NCBI GenBank assembly: GCA_963823755.1 | Contig: CAWGMP010000016.1 | Span: forward strand, 1 to 64,000 | Direction of reading: 5' to 3' | Source: GCA-003244245 sp963823755 | GTDB taxonomy: Bacteria > Actinomycetota > Actinomycetes > Mycobacteriales > Pseudonocardiaceae | Length of the DNA stretch: 64,000 nt | Shown here: positions 35,222-43,537 of the stretch, piece after piece | Position numbering within the stretch: the stretch's first letter is position 1 | Layout: every line of letters begins with the position of its first letter | Position numbers and translations under genes: made by a program | The notes under the pieces: generated by a model | What the model was told of the DNA's origin: nothing | What the model saw: only the letters and a program-made list of their open reading frames with translations | The model's database searches: none

Positions 35222-35737
35222 CTAGTTGGTGCAGAACATGAGGAGGGCTGCGACGCCGGCACCGTCCTTGCTCGGCATCAGGTCGAATCCGAGACCTCGC
35301 AGGACGCCCAAGGCGGCTCGGTTGCCGGTCGTGGTCTCCGCTCGCACACCCTGGGCGTTGAGTGTGGCTGCTGTCTGCAGGACACCAGCCATCGCGAGTC
35401 GGCCCACCCCTTGGCCGCGTGTACGCCGAGTCAGCCAGATGCCCGTTTCCAGGATCTCCGGCATCGCTGTCCGTTTGAGTCGAACAGAGCCCACCACCTG
35501 GTCGCTGGCGAGGATGGCCCAGGTGGCCTCACCGACAGGCCCGTTGAGCCCGGTGCGCCGATCGCGGTGGAAGTCCTTCAACCATGCGATCCGGGCGGGC
35601 GACCATTCGTCTCCCGTGGTGACCGGTGGAGTCACCTCATCGGCCGCCGCATCGGTGATCGCCGCGTTGACAAGCCGATCCAGGATCAGCTCGTCGACAT
35701 CGACGAGAGTCACCCCGGGATCGTCGGCTGCGCTCAC
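35222..35737 (-). CDS. GNAT-family N-acetyltransferase
   Basis: 171 residues from 'MSAADDPGVTLVDVDELILD'. 'GIWLTRRTRGQGVGRLAMAG' is the RxxGxG acetyl-CoA loop and 'TTGNRAALGVLRGLGFDLMP' motif B. A RimJ/RimL-like layout. No partner gene suggests its target. Confidence 0.82.
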   Translation of the reverse strand: MSAADDPGVTLVDVDELILDRLVNAAITDAAADEVTPPVTTGDEWSPARIAWLKDFHRDRRTGLNGPVGEATWAILASDQVVGSVRLKRTAMPEILETGIWLTRRTRGQGVGRLAMAGVLQTAATLNAQGVRAETTTGNRAALGVLRGLGFDLMPSKDGAGVAALLMFCTN

Positions 35738-35848
35738 CGCGCAAAGCTAGCAACGCGGACGCAGGGGCACAACCAGCGGATTCCCGCCGGCTCATCACGA
35801 CCACCCGACCGTCTCGCTGGCCGATCCTCAACTGGCACCCGCAGCGGC

Positions 35849-36115
35849 TCAGGCGGTGTCGACCCGCGCGAAGTGTTCAACGGTGGGCAGCGGATCGTAG
35901 AAGTGGTGCAGCAGCCGGCGCCACTCCTGATACTGCGGCGAGCCGCGGAATCCCTCGATGTGGTCCTCCAACCGACGCCACTCGACCAACAGCAGACAGC
36001 TGCCTGGCTGCTCCACGCATCTGGACAGGGTCAACCGACCGAAGCCCGCCATCCCGGTGATGATCTCCTTGGCCTGAGCAAACGCTGCCTCGAACGCGCG
36101 CTCTCGTCGACACAT
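35849..36115 (-). CDS. Antibiotic-biosynthesis-monooxygenase (ABM) domain protein, possibly N-truncated
   Basis: 'RRERAFEAAFAQAKEIITGM' through 'GFRGSPQYQEWRRLLHHFYD' is an ABM/dimeric alpha-beta-barrel protein. Usual members begin about 12 residues earlier with a first strand, and no matching start is visible upstream in frame. It may start at a non-ATG codon or have lost its first strand. Role (quinone or heme-type monooxygenase) unknown. Confidence 0.6.
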   Translation of the reverse strand: MCRRERAFEAAFAQAKEIITGMAGFGRLTLSRCVEQPGSCLLLVEWRRLEDHIEGFRGSPQYQEWRRLLHHFYDPLPTVEHFARVDTA

Positions 36116-36334
36116 CCAGGGACGTTCGGGCCACTGATGACAGCGTGATCGCGGCTGTACCGAGCGCCAGCGGATCGATCCAGCACCGTCCTCAGCCTCA
36201 GTGCGGACGAATGCGACGATGCTTTAGACCCGACACCCACTGCCCACGGCGTCGATGGCGTGCTACGGAGGTTCCGCACGATACTGCTGAACTCGGCTAT
36301 GCGCTGTCGGTAGCGCACGACCTGAGCGACTTGG

Positions 36335-38584
36335 TCAACGCCGTGATGCTGATGTGCGGGGGTCGGGGAAACCGAGGCTGGTGTAGCCTGGCGCGCGCTT
36401 GGCCAAGGACGAGGCAAGCACCCCGGTGTCGATGTCGTGATAGTCGTGTACTTCCACGGTGGTCTTTCCCGAATGTGGGCGCAGGACTCGCCCCACGTAC
36501 TGCACGAGACGCCCCTTGAAAGCGATCGGCGACGCGAGGAACAGGGTATCCAGGACCGGGCAGTCGAATCCTTCGCCCACAAATGGTCCCGTAGCCACGA
36601 CCAGCAACGGTGACCCGCCCGTGGGTGGTTGCAGACGGGCCAGAGCGATGCGCCGGGCTTTGGTGCTCATCCCACCGCGCAGTACGACCGGATCGAGCCC
36701 ACGTCGCTGGAATTCCTCGGCGAATCGCTCGATGTGTGCTGTCCACTGGGTGAGCACAAGGCAATGCCTGCCGCGTTCCAGCGCGGCCGCCACGTCGCTG
36801 ATCACCTGAGTGGTACGGGCATCGTCGGCGACGAGGTCTCGGTAAATGGCGGCCATCCCACCTGGCACCGACGGGTCGGCCGCACCGGTGTAGCGGAACC
36901 CGGTGTCGTGCACATGCAGCACGGGCGTTGGTCGCGGTGCCAGACCTGGCTGGACGAACTCCAGCTGCGGTGACCGGTCATCGGCCGCCGGAGTGCCTTG
37001 TGAGGAATATGTGATGGTGTGCCGGATCGGACCGAGTTGGAGCGCGATCAGGCCGTCGAGCTTGTCACGGCGGTAGGGCGTGGCGGTCAGCCCGAGCCAC
37101 CGACGTGCCGGGATCTGTTTGACGGCATGCTCGAAGCCCGCCGCAGGGATGTGGTGGCATTCATCCGCGACCACCAGTCCATAGCCGCTGGTGAGGAACT
37201 CGATGTCGTCCTTGCGGGCCAAGCTTTGTAACATCGCGACATCGACCACGCCGCGGGTTTTCGTGCGTCCGCCTCCGAGTTGCCCAGCCTTGATCTCCAG
37301 CAGCTCGCTGATTCGTGTCCGCCACTGGTCGGCGAGGGCCTTACGATCGACGAGCACGAGCGTCGACGTCGCGTGATGTGCGATCAATGCGCACGCGATC
37401 ACGGTCTTGCCTGCGCCAGGAGGAGCGACCAACACGCCCAAGTCGTGACTGCGCAAGCTGTCCACAGCGTCGCGTTGTTGCCCGGTCAGTGTGGCCGTGA
37501 ATGTGAACTCCTGAGGGTTGCCAGACGCCCGTTCATCGGTCAGTTCAAGGCGACTGCCGGCCTGCTCGACCAGCGAGGTGACCGTATCGACCAGGCCGCG
37601 TGGCAGGACAAGGCCGCCATCGACGGTTTCGTCGTAGCTGCGCAGAAAGCGCGGTGTGTTCCAAGTGGACATACGCAGCCGCTGGCGCTCGTAAAAGACC
37701 GGGTTCGGCATCGACGCCGCGTGTTTCAACGTCGCGTGCAAGGCCGGGGTCAGCTCGCCCGACTCCACTCGGATCCCGGCATCAAGACGGGCGTGCAGGA
37801 TGGGTGGCGGTGTGGCGCGGATCCGGGTCGAGACCGGTGTGCTGAGTCGGTTCACCCCGGCACCCACGACCACTTGTCCGGTCCGGCGTGCGATCCGGCT
37901 GACCTCGGCAGGGCTCATCCGGCCCAGCGAGGACAAATGCGCCCACTGGTCGTCGTACGGCTCCATCGTGGCCAGGTCGAGGAACACCGTCACCCCGTCG
38001 CGACGAGCCTTACCGTGCAGCGGCGCGGCGATCAGGTTCCCCACCCCACCCGTCGGCAGCACATCCTGCGACGGGAATAGCCGGTCGTAGCTGGCCAGGT
38101 CCATGTGCCCGCGCACCGCCATCGCCTCCCGCAGCAATGCGGTGCCGAGCCGGCGGGCGGTCTCCGCTGGTACGGGGGCGGCGAAGAACACCCACGCGTG
38201 CGCGCCGACCCCCGACCGCGACACTTCCAACGCTGCCGGGACCGACCACGTCCGGGCGGCCTTCAGGTACGCCAGCGCGTCCAGCATGGCCGCCTGCCCG
38301 TCGAAGTCGGCCGCCAGCCAGCTGCATAGATCACCATCCAGCAGGGGGTAGAACCCGATATGCGTCTCGCCGGACAGGTGGGTGCGAAGAACCTCCTTGG
38401 TGAGCGGCAGGTAATCCCGGTCTTCGTGTCGCGCGCCTGTGCGCCATCCGCCACGCACGGCGGGTAGCCAACCGGCCTTGCCTGTCCGTGCGTTCTCCCA
38501 CCGAAGGGCGTGGATGTCTGTGCGGGCGGCGAACAACTGTCCGAAGAAGTCGACCTTCACCTCCGGTGGTGACTGCCGGTCCAC
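36335..38584 (-). CDS. TOTE-type archaeo-eukaryotic primase fused to SF2 helicase
   Basis: From a GTG at 38584. The N-terminal ~270 residues are an archaeo-eukaryotic primase-like domain: 'FAARTDIHALRWENARTGKA', 'SWLAADFDGQAAMLDALAYL', 'ALEVSRSGVGAHAWVFFAAP' and 'SYDRLFPSQDVLPTGGVGNL'. The C-terminal ~370 hold a DEAD-like helicase: Walker A 'VLVAPPGAGKTVIACAL', 'VVADECHHIP', 'LTATPYRRDK', motif VI 'VQYVGRVLRP'. This pairing defines TOTE conflict-system proteins. A family-typical N-terminal coiled coil ('LRTLSARLQAENARLLRLLE') lies out of frame at 38585-38780; removing one base from the adjacent GGGG run (38591-38599) restores it. No nuclease neighbour is visible, so the usual partner may be absent. 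Confidence 0.82.
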   Translation of the reverse strand: MDRQSPPEVKVDFFGQLFAARTDIHALRWENARTGKAGWLPAVRGGWRTGARHEDRDYLPLTKEVLRTHLSGETHIGFYPLLDGDLCSWLAADFDGQAAMLDALAYLKAARTWSVPAALEVSRSGVGAHAWVFFAAPVPAETARRLGTALLREAMAVRGHMDLASYDRLFPSQDVLPTGGVGNLIAAPLHGKARRDGVTVFLDLATMEPYDDQWAHLSSLGRMSPAEVSRIARRTGQVVVGAGVNRLSTPVSTRIRATPPPILHARLDAGIRVESGELTPALHATLKHAASMPNPVFYERQRLRMSTWNTPRFLRSYDETVDGGLVLPRGLVDTVTSLVEQAGSRLELTDERASGNPQEFTFTATLTGQQRDAVDSLRSHDLGVLVAPPGAGKTVIACALIAHHATSTLVLVDRKALADQWRTRISELLEIKAGQLGGGRTKTRGVVDVAMLQSLARKDDIEFLTSGYGLVVADECHHIPAAGFEHAVKQIPARRWLGLTATPYRRDKLDGLIALQLGPIRHTITYSSQGTPAADDRSPQLEFVQPGLAPRPTPVLHVHDTGFRYTGAADPSVPGGMAAIYRDLVADDARTTQVISDVAAALERGRHCLVLTQWTAHIERFAEEFQRRGLDPVVLRGGMSTKARRIALARLQPPTGGSPLLVVATGPFVGEGFDCPVLDTLFLASPIAFKGRLVQYVGRVLRPHSGKTTVEVHDYHDIDTGVLASSLAKRAPGYTSLGFPDPRTSASRR

Positions 38585-38780
38585 CGGACCGGGGCGGGGC
38601 TTCGAAGAAACCCGTCTGCACCGGGCCGGGTGGGGCCGCCTGCTTCGGTGTCAACTCCAACAGGCGCAACAACCGCGCATTCTCGGCCTGCAACCGCGCG
38701 CTCAGCGTCCGAAGGCTCGCCACCTCCTCCGCAAGCCCGGCCGCCGCCGCCGACCGAAGATCGTTGTCCACACCACACAC
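38585..38780 (-). other. Out-of-frame N-terminal extension of the TOTE protein
   Basis: From 'MCGVDNDLRSAAAAGLAEEV' to 'QTGFFEAPP', about 60 residues of Leu/Arg-rich coiled coil ending just upstream of the primase frame. Intact relatives carry such an extension fused to the primase, so the true start is probably 38780. Confidence 0.6.
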
Positions 38781-38919
38781 CGTAGAACCCGACCCGCGAG
38801 CGGAATCACCTGATCAGACCGTGGGTGAGTCGATGTCGATTCGCCCACGGGATTGTCGCTCCCGATCTGCGATCAAGTAGGGTCGGCATGACCACAGAGG
38901 CGGCAGGGGACGCTGCGAC

Positions 38920-39444
38920 CTAGCTGGGACGCCCGCTGTGCTTGGCCACCGTCATCAGTGCATCCGCCACAGTCTGAACCTTCGCTTCGGCTGCGGACTG
39001 CGTGAGTTGCGCGACGGGCAGGTTGATGCCGTCGATCCGTAACGATTCCGGGCTTGTCAGAGCAGATTGCAGGGCTGCCGTGATCCGATCAATCCCCAGG
39101 TCACCGGCCGCGACGCCTTTGCTTATGGCGGCACCAGCCGCGAGTCCCTCGACTCGGCCCTCGTCAGCGCCGTTTTCTCGGGCTTGTTGCAGCTTGACTT
39201 CGACGTCACCGATCTTGATGTTCGCTGGAACGACGCCCGCCAGCGCGAAGGTGGCGAACAGGAAACCGATGGCGAAGGCGGCCGCGGTGACAACGCCGTT
39301 TGCGTTGGTGCGCCAGCCGAGCACCGAGGCGTATCCGAGTGCGCTTACCGCGCCCAATGCCGAGAGAGTGCGAAGGTACCCCTGCAGCTGCACAGTGACG
39401 CGGTTCCCGGGCAGCGACCCGTGAGGGGTGGACTGTGTCGTCAT
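38920..39444 (-). CDS. Two-helix membrane protein of unknown function (174 aa)
   Basis: The start 'MTTQSTPHGSLPGNRVTVQL' (39444) has GACAGGAGCG upstream. Two adjacent membrane helices ('TLSALGAVSALGYASVLGW', 'TAAAFAIGFLFATFALAGVV') are followed by a soluble Ala-rich helical C-terminus of ~100 residues. No family recognised. Confidence 0.65.
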   Translation of the reverse strand: MTTQSTPHGSLPGNRVTVQLQGYLRTLSALGAVSALGYASVLGWRTNANGVVTAAAFAIGFLFATFALAGVVPANIKIGDVEVKLQQARENGADEGRVEGLAAGAAISKGVAAGDLGIDRITAALQSALTSPESLRIDGINLPVAQLTQSAAEAKVQTVADALMTVAKHSGRPS

Positions 39445-40402
39445 GATCGCTCCTGTCCCTCCGACTTTCCCTTGGACGGTAGTAGGAGAGCCGAGCGACC
39501 CGCCGAAATACGTGCGTCCGGAGTAATCCTGCGCTGTGCCCACGATGCTCTTTCGGGGCGGGCGGCACGGGCGGCCAGGATTGCGTCGCCGAGTGCGGCA
39601 CGAACGGCACTGATGATCAGGCTCGGTAACGGTCATGAATGCGACGGTGCCGACCCTGTGGCGGTTGTGACTTCCGGTTTCAGGGCACCGACACCTCAAA
39701 GCGCGACGACCGGCCCGCTGGGGTTTGAACGGTCCGCCTGGTCCGACCCGGCAGAGACGGGCCGTCGAACCGTTCCGCGCCGTGCTCTACCCGCCGGCCG
39801 CGATGGTGTTGCTTGCGCACGAGGTGGTCGAACTCGACTCGCCGGGCGACTCTGCGGATACCTCCCGACCTACCCGCTGTGCCGGTGTGGGGGTGTGGGG
39901 GTGTGGCGTAGCGGAGGAGATCACTTCACCGGGACCGCTGCCGGAGAGCCCCGCCCACCAGCAGGTGAACATGCAGTGGGGTAGTCTGGCGCCGATGACG
40001 CCCTCACCCTGGCGCCGGCTGAGCGCTTCGCCGAGCCACTGGGCCTCACCGGGCTGACTGTGGGCAGCGTCTCTTCACCTGATCGACTCTGCGCAGGCGT
40101 CGCTCGGTACCGGCGACCGTCAGGCGGTGTTTGTGGCGGCCCGCAGAGGTGTTGCATCGCCATAGCAAGAACAGGATTTTTGTCATCAGAGGTATTCGAG
40201 ACGTAACATCGCACGCTCTACGGCGTGTGGCGGGGACATCAGCGGTAGATGCGGGCGTCGGCGAAGGTCGGTTTGGTCGAGGCAGTCACGGAACGACGGC
40301 AGGTGTGACTGTAAGCACGCACCGAACGGGCCCTCGTCAACCCGACTGTGGACGGGCAAGTGAAGGAGAAACCTCCCGAGGGTCGGTCCTCCCGGCTTGG
40401 CA
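39445..40402. other. Gene-poor stretch
   Basis: No supported gene in almost 1 kb. There is a short G-rich direct repeat (GTGTGGGG units, about 39884-39904). Frames on both strands lack family features. Confidence 0.4.
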
Positions 40403-40456
40403 GGAGGTATCTGCGCATAATTCAGCACTGGAGGTATCTGCGTATGATCCAGCAGA
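40403..40456. repeat. 27-base tandem duplication covering a ribosome site and start codon
   Basis: GGAGGTATCTGCG(C/T)AT(A/G)AT(T/C)CAGCA repeats exactly 27 bases apart (40403-40429, 40430-40456). The second copy supplies GGAGG and the ATG (40444) of the next gene; in the first copy the start reads ATA. Confidence 0.85.
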
Positions 40457-40884
40457 GACACCCAGCGATGCCGCGTGTTGCTAAGCGGCTCGACTGGCTG
40501 GTTGCAGCTGGCCCGAAGGCTCGGTACTTGCTGGCTGGTATCCGCATCGTCAACGGCATCATCGCGCTCGTTGCTCCGTGGATCATCGTCAAGCGTTTCG
40601 GTGAGATCCCCGAGCGGAGCGCTGCCGCGACCTACGGGCTGCGGCTGTTCGGCGTACGGAGCGTGCTTATCGGGGCCGATCTGGTGACCCAGTGCGGACA
40701 ACCGCTCCTGCACACCACGAGTCAGGCGGTCGTGATTCATGCGAGTGACACGATGACCGCCGCGGGGTTGGGTATCTCCGGCCGGTTGCGGCCTCGAATG
40801 GCCATACAGCTGACGTTGATCTCTGCCCTCAATACCGTGCTCGCGACCATCTCGTGGCTCGCGAGCAAACGGCAGGAGCGATGA
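40444..40884 (+). CDS. Small membrane protein in the peroxidase operon (146 aa)
   Basis: Starts at 'MIQQRHPAMPRVAKRLDWLV' with GGAGG 9 bases upstream. Hydrophobic segments: 'GIRIVNGIIALVAPWIIVKR', 'LRLFGVRSVLIGADLVTQ' and 'QLTLISALNTVLATISWLAS'. Its stop overlaps the ATG of the oxidoreductase remnant (ATGA), and that in turn overlaps the peroxidase start, so the three are one transcription unit. Function unknown. Confidence 0.7.
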   Translation: MIQQRHPAMPRVAKRLDWLVAAGPKARYLLAGIRIVNGIIALVAPWIIVKRFGEIPERSAAATYGLRLFGVRSVLIGADLVTQCGQPLLHTTSQAVVIHASDTMTAAGLGISGRLRPRMAIQLTLISALNTVLATISWLASKRQER

Positions 40885-41405
40885 CGCCCACCGAGGCGGG
40901 TTGGCTGGCCGCTGCCGCCGAGGAGCCGTACGACTACGTCGTCCCGGACGGGGATGGCATCGCCGCGTTGACGGGCGACGAGTCCCGGCGCTCGGCGCCA
41001 TGCGGGACGACGTCGAATGGCTCGAGGCCTGCAACTACCGCATACACCCATAGCGGTGCCCCGCCAACCGGTGGCTCGCAGCCCGAGTCCTCGCCGCCGT
41101 TGTCGAGGGCGTGCGGATCTCATAGGGTGGGCGACCAGGCCTGGGGCACCACGTCTCCTGCACGTGCCAGATGGGACCCGCCGGGGACAGCAGCGGTCGT
41201 CGACAGCCGGTTGCGCCTGCCGGGTGTTCAACGGCTGCGCATCGTCGACGCGTCGGTGTTTCCGCGTATCCCGGGATACTTCATCGTCACATCGATCTAT
41301 ATGATCGCCGAGAAGGCCAGCGATGTCCTGCTCGAAGACGCGGACATTCAGGAGCCATCCGTCAGGAAGGTGGGAGATAATGCCCGGTGCACAGTCACGC
41401 CGTGA
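40881..41405 (+). pseudogene. GMC-family oxidoreductase, most of the middle deleted
   Basis: An N-terminal piece ('MTPTEAGWLAAAAEEPYDYV') that should lead into the FAD loop breaks off at once. The C-terminal piece ('GVQRLRIVDASVFPRIPGYF', 'IVTSIYMIAEKASDVLLEDA') is the standard GMC C-terminus with the active-site region. About 350-400 residues are missing, so no FAD domain. It remains coupled by overlaps to its neighbours on both sides. Confidence 0.7.
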
Positions 41406-43254
41406 TGATGCCGGCTACAGGGAAACGCCTTTTTGGCGCGCCTATGATGGGCTGGCTCAGGCGATAGACCACAGGATTGGATGGGCCCGCCTGCCCAAGC
41501 CGCTCGGCCTGCTCGTGCTGGTCGGGCTGCGCAACATCCTGCGCCGGCGCAACCTCCACGACACGACCAGTCTGCCGAGCACCGGCGGTGCTCAGGCGGG
41601 ACCACTCACGCCCGAGGTGCTGACCGGGCGTACGCAAGACGGTTCGTACAACGACCTCGACCACCCCACGATGGGCATGGCGGGCACGCGCTTCGGGCGC
41701 AACGTGCCCCTTGAAGCGGGATACCAAGAATCACCCGCAGACCTACTGTCACCGAACCCGCGGGTAGTGAGCCGAGAGTTGCTGACCCGCAAGGAGTTCG
41801 TGCCGGCGACCAGCCTCAACATCCTGGCCGCCGCATGGATCCAGTTCATGGTCAAGGACTGGTTGAGTCACGGCGAGGGCGATTCTGAGCACGTCTACGA
41901 ACTGCCGTTGGCCGCCGACGACCCGTGGCCGCAGAAGCCGCTGACCGTGCTCAAGACTCTGACCGACCCAACCCGTCCAGCCGGCAGCGCGGGCCCGCAG
42001 ACTTACCTCAACCACCAGACGCAGTGGTGGGATGCCTCTCAGATCTATGGTGGCAGCAGCGAGCCGGTCGACAAGTTTCCTCGCCGCTCCGGTGTCGACG
42101 GCAAGCTGCGGATCGGCGATGACGGCAAGCTCGCACTGCCCGATGACCCCAAGGTCAACCCGGAGCGCGTACCGGGCTGGTGGCTCGGGCTCGACATGAT
42201 GGGAACTGTGTTCGTGCGCGAGCACAATGCCATCTGCGACGCGCTCAAGCGCGCATACCCACGCTGGACCGACGAAGAACTCTACCAGCGAGCGCGGCTG
42301 GTCACCGCGTCGCTGATCGCGAAGATTCACACGGCGGAATGGACGCCGGCCATCATCGCGCACCCCACCACGATCGCCGCGCTGCACGCGAACTGGTGGG
42401 GGCTCGCTGGCGAGCGCGTACGCCGGATTTTCGGCCGGGTCAGCAACAGCGAGGTCATCAGCGGCATCCCGGGAACCGAGACCGAACACTACGGAGTGCC
42501 CTACTCGCTGACAGAAGAGTTCTCGATCGTCTACCGGATGCACCCGCTGATTCCCGACGACTACATTTTCAGGTCGGTTGCCGACGACAGCGTGATCGAG
42601 CGGCGGACGTTCCGCGATATCGCCGGGCCTCATACACACGAAGTCACTGACAAGATTTCACATGCCGACCTGTTCTACAGCTTCGGTATCGCGCACCCCG
42701 GTGCGTTGGTGATCAACAACTACCCGCGGTTCTTGCAAGAGTTCGAACGGCCCGACAGCGACCGGTTGATGGACCTCGCGGCGACCGATATCCTGCGCAC
42801 GCGGGAGCTGGGAGTGCCACGCTACAACGAGTTCCGCCGGTTATTGCATCTCAAACCGGCCCGTACGTTCGAGGAGCTCACAGACAATCCCGAGGTCAGA
42901 CGTAAACTCCGCGATATCTATGGAGACGTCGAGCGCGTCGACACTATAGTGGGAATGTTCGCCGAGAAACGGCCAGAGGGTTTCGGGTTCTCCGACACTG
43001 CATTCCGGGTGTTCATCCTCATGGCGTCACGGCGACTCAACAGCGACCGATACCTCACCAAAGACTTCACGCCGGCGATATACACCCCGGAGGGATTGGC
43101 GTGGGTGCAGAATACGACGATGATCGATGTCCTGCTGCGCCACTACCCGGAACTGCGGCCGTCGCTGCGAGGAATGACTAACGCCTTCCAGCCGTGGTCG
43201 CAGGTGAGCTCGCTGAGCGCGCGCCGGGTGACCACGACACGAGTGAGCGCATAG
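41380..43254 (+). CDS. Heme peroxidase / fatty-acid-dioxygenase-family protein, distal His replaced by Lys
   Basis: 624 residues from 'MPGAQSRRDDAGYRETPFWR', with GGGAG upstream. It belongs to the animal-peroxidase superfamily branch with plant alpha-dioxygenases and prostaglandin-synthase-like enzymes. Family blocks: 'YNDLDHPTMGMAGTRFGRNV', 'SEVISGIPGTETEHYGVPYS' and 'EEFSIVYRMHPLIPDDYIFR', where the His after 'YRM' is the expected proximal heme ligand. At the distal site the usual 'QF..HDW' reads 'IQFMVKDWLSHG', with Lys for His. If real, this would impair peroxide or dioxygen activation. The gene is full length and otherwise conserved. A decayed GMC oxidoreductase is its immediate upstream partner. 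Confidence 0.85.
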   Translation: MPGAQSRRDDAGYRETPFWRAYDGLAQAIDHRIGWARLPKPLGLLVLVGLRNILRRRNLHDTTSLPSTGGAQAGPLTPEVLTGRTQDGSYNDLDHPTMGMAGTRFGRNVPLEAGYQESPADLLSPNPRVVSRELLTRKEFVPATSLNILAAAWIQFMVKDWLSHGEGDSEHVYELPLAADDPWPQKPLTVLKTLTDPTRPAGSAGPQTYLNHQTQWWDASQIYGGSSEPVDKFPRRSGVDGKLRIGDDGKLALPDDPKVNPERVPGWWLGLDMMGTVFVREHNAICDALKRAYPRWTDEELYQRARLVTASLIAKIHTAEWTPAIIAHPTTIAALHANWWGLAGERVRRIFGRVSNSEVISGIPGTETEHYGVPYSLTEEFSIVYRMHPLIPDDYIFRSVADDSVIERRTFRDIAGPHTHEVTDKISHADLFYSFGIAHPGALVINNYPRFLQEFERPDSDRLMDLAATDILRTRELGVPRYNEFRRLLHLKPARTFEELTDNPEVRRKLRDIYGDVERVDTIVGMFAEKRPEGFGFSDTAFRVFILMASRRLNSDRYLTKDFTPAIYTPEGLAWVQNTTMIDVLLRHYPELRPSLRGMTNAFQPWSQVSSLSARRVTTTRVSA

Positions 43255-43537
43255 GCAGCACTGTCTCCGCAGAGGATGATGCCTATCACCGAGATGTCTG
43301 GCGATCCCCGTTCCTCGAGGCAGCGCATGCTCGCTGGTGCTACCAGTACGACGACGGTGCGCGGATCTTCGTGGACTGGTGCGCTGGTGCCTGCTGATGT
43401 CGGGCGCATCACCACGGCGATGACGTCAGCTCGGCCCGAACAGGCAGCTGCCGGCGACCCACGGTGCACCCGGGGGCGAGCGGATAGAGGGAGGCGGCTG
43501 AGCGCACCGCAGCGGCGAGCGCGCCAGGCTGGAGGTG

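Noticed and set aside
39884..39904. GTGTGGGG direct repeats
   Set aside because: Three short G-rich units only; no evidence of array structure or function.
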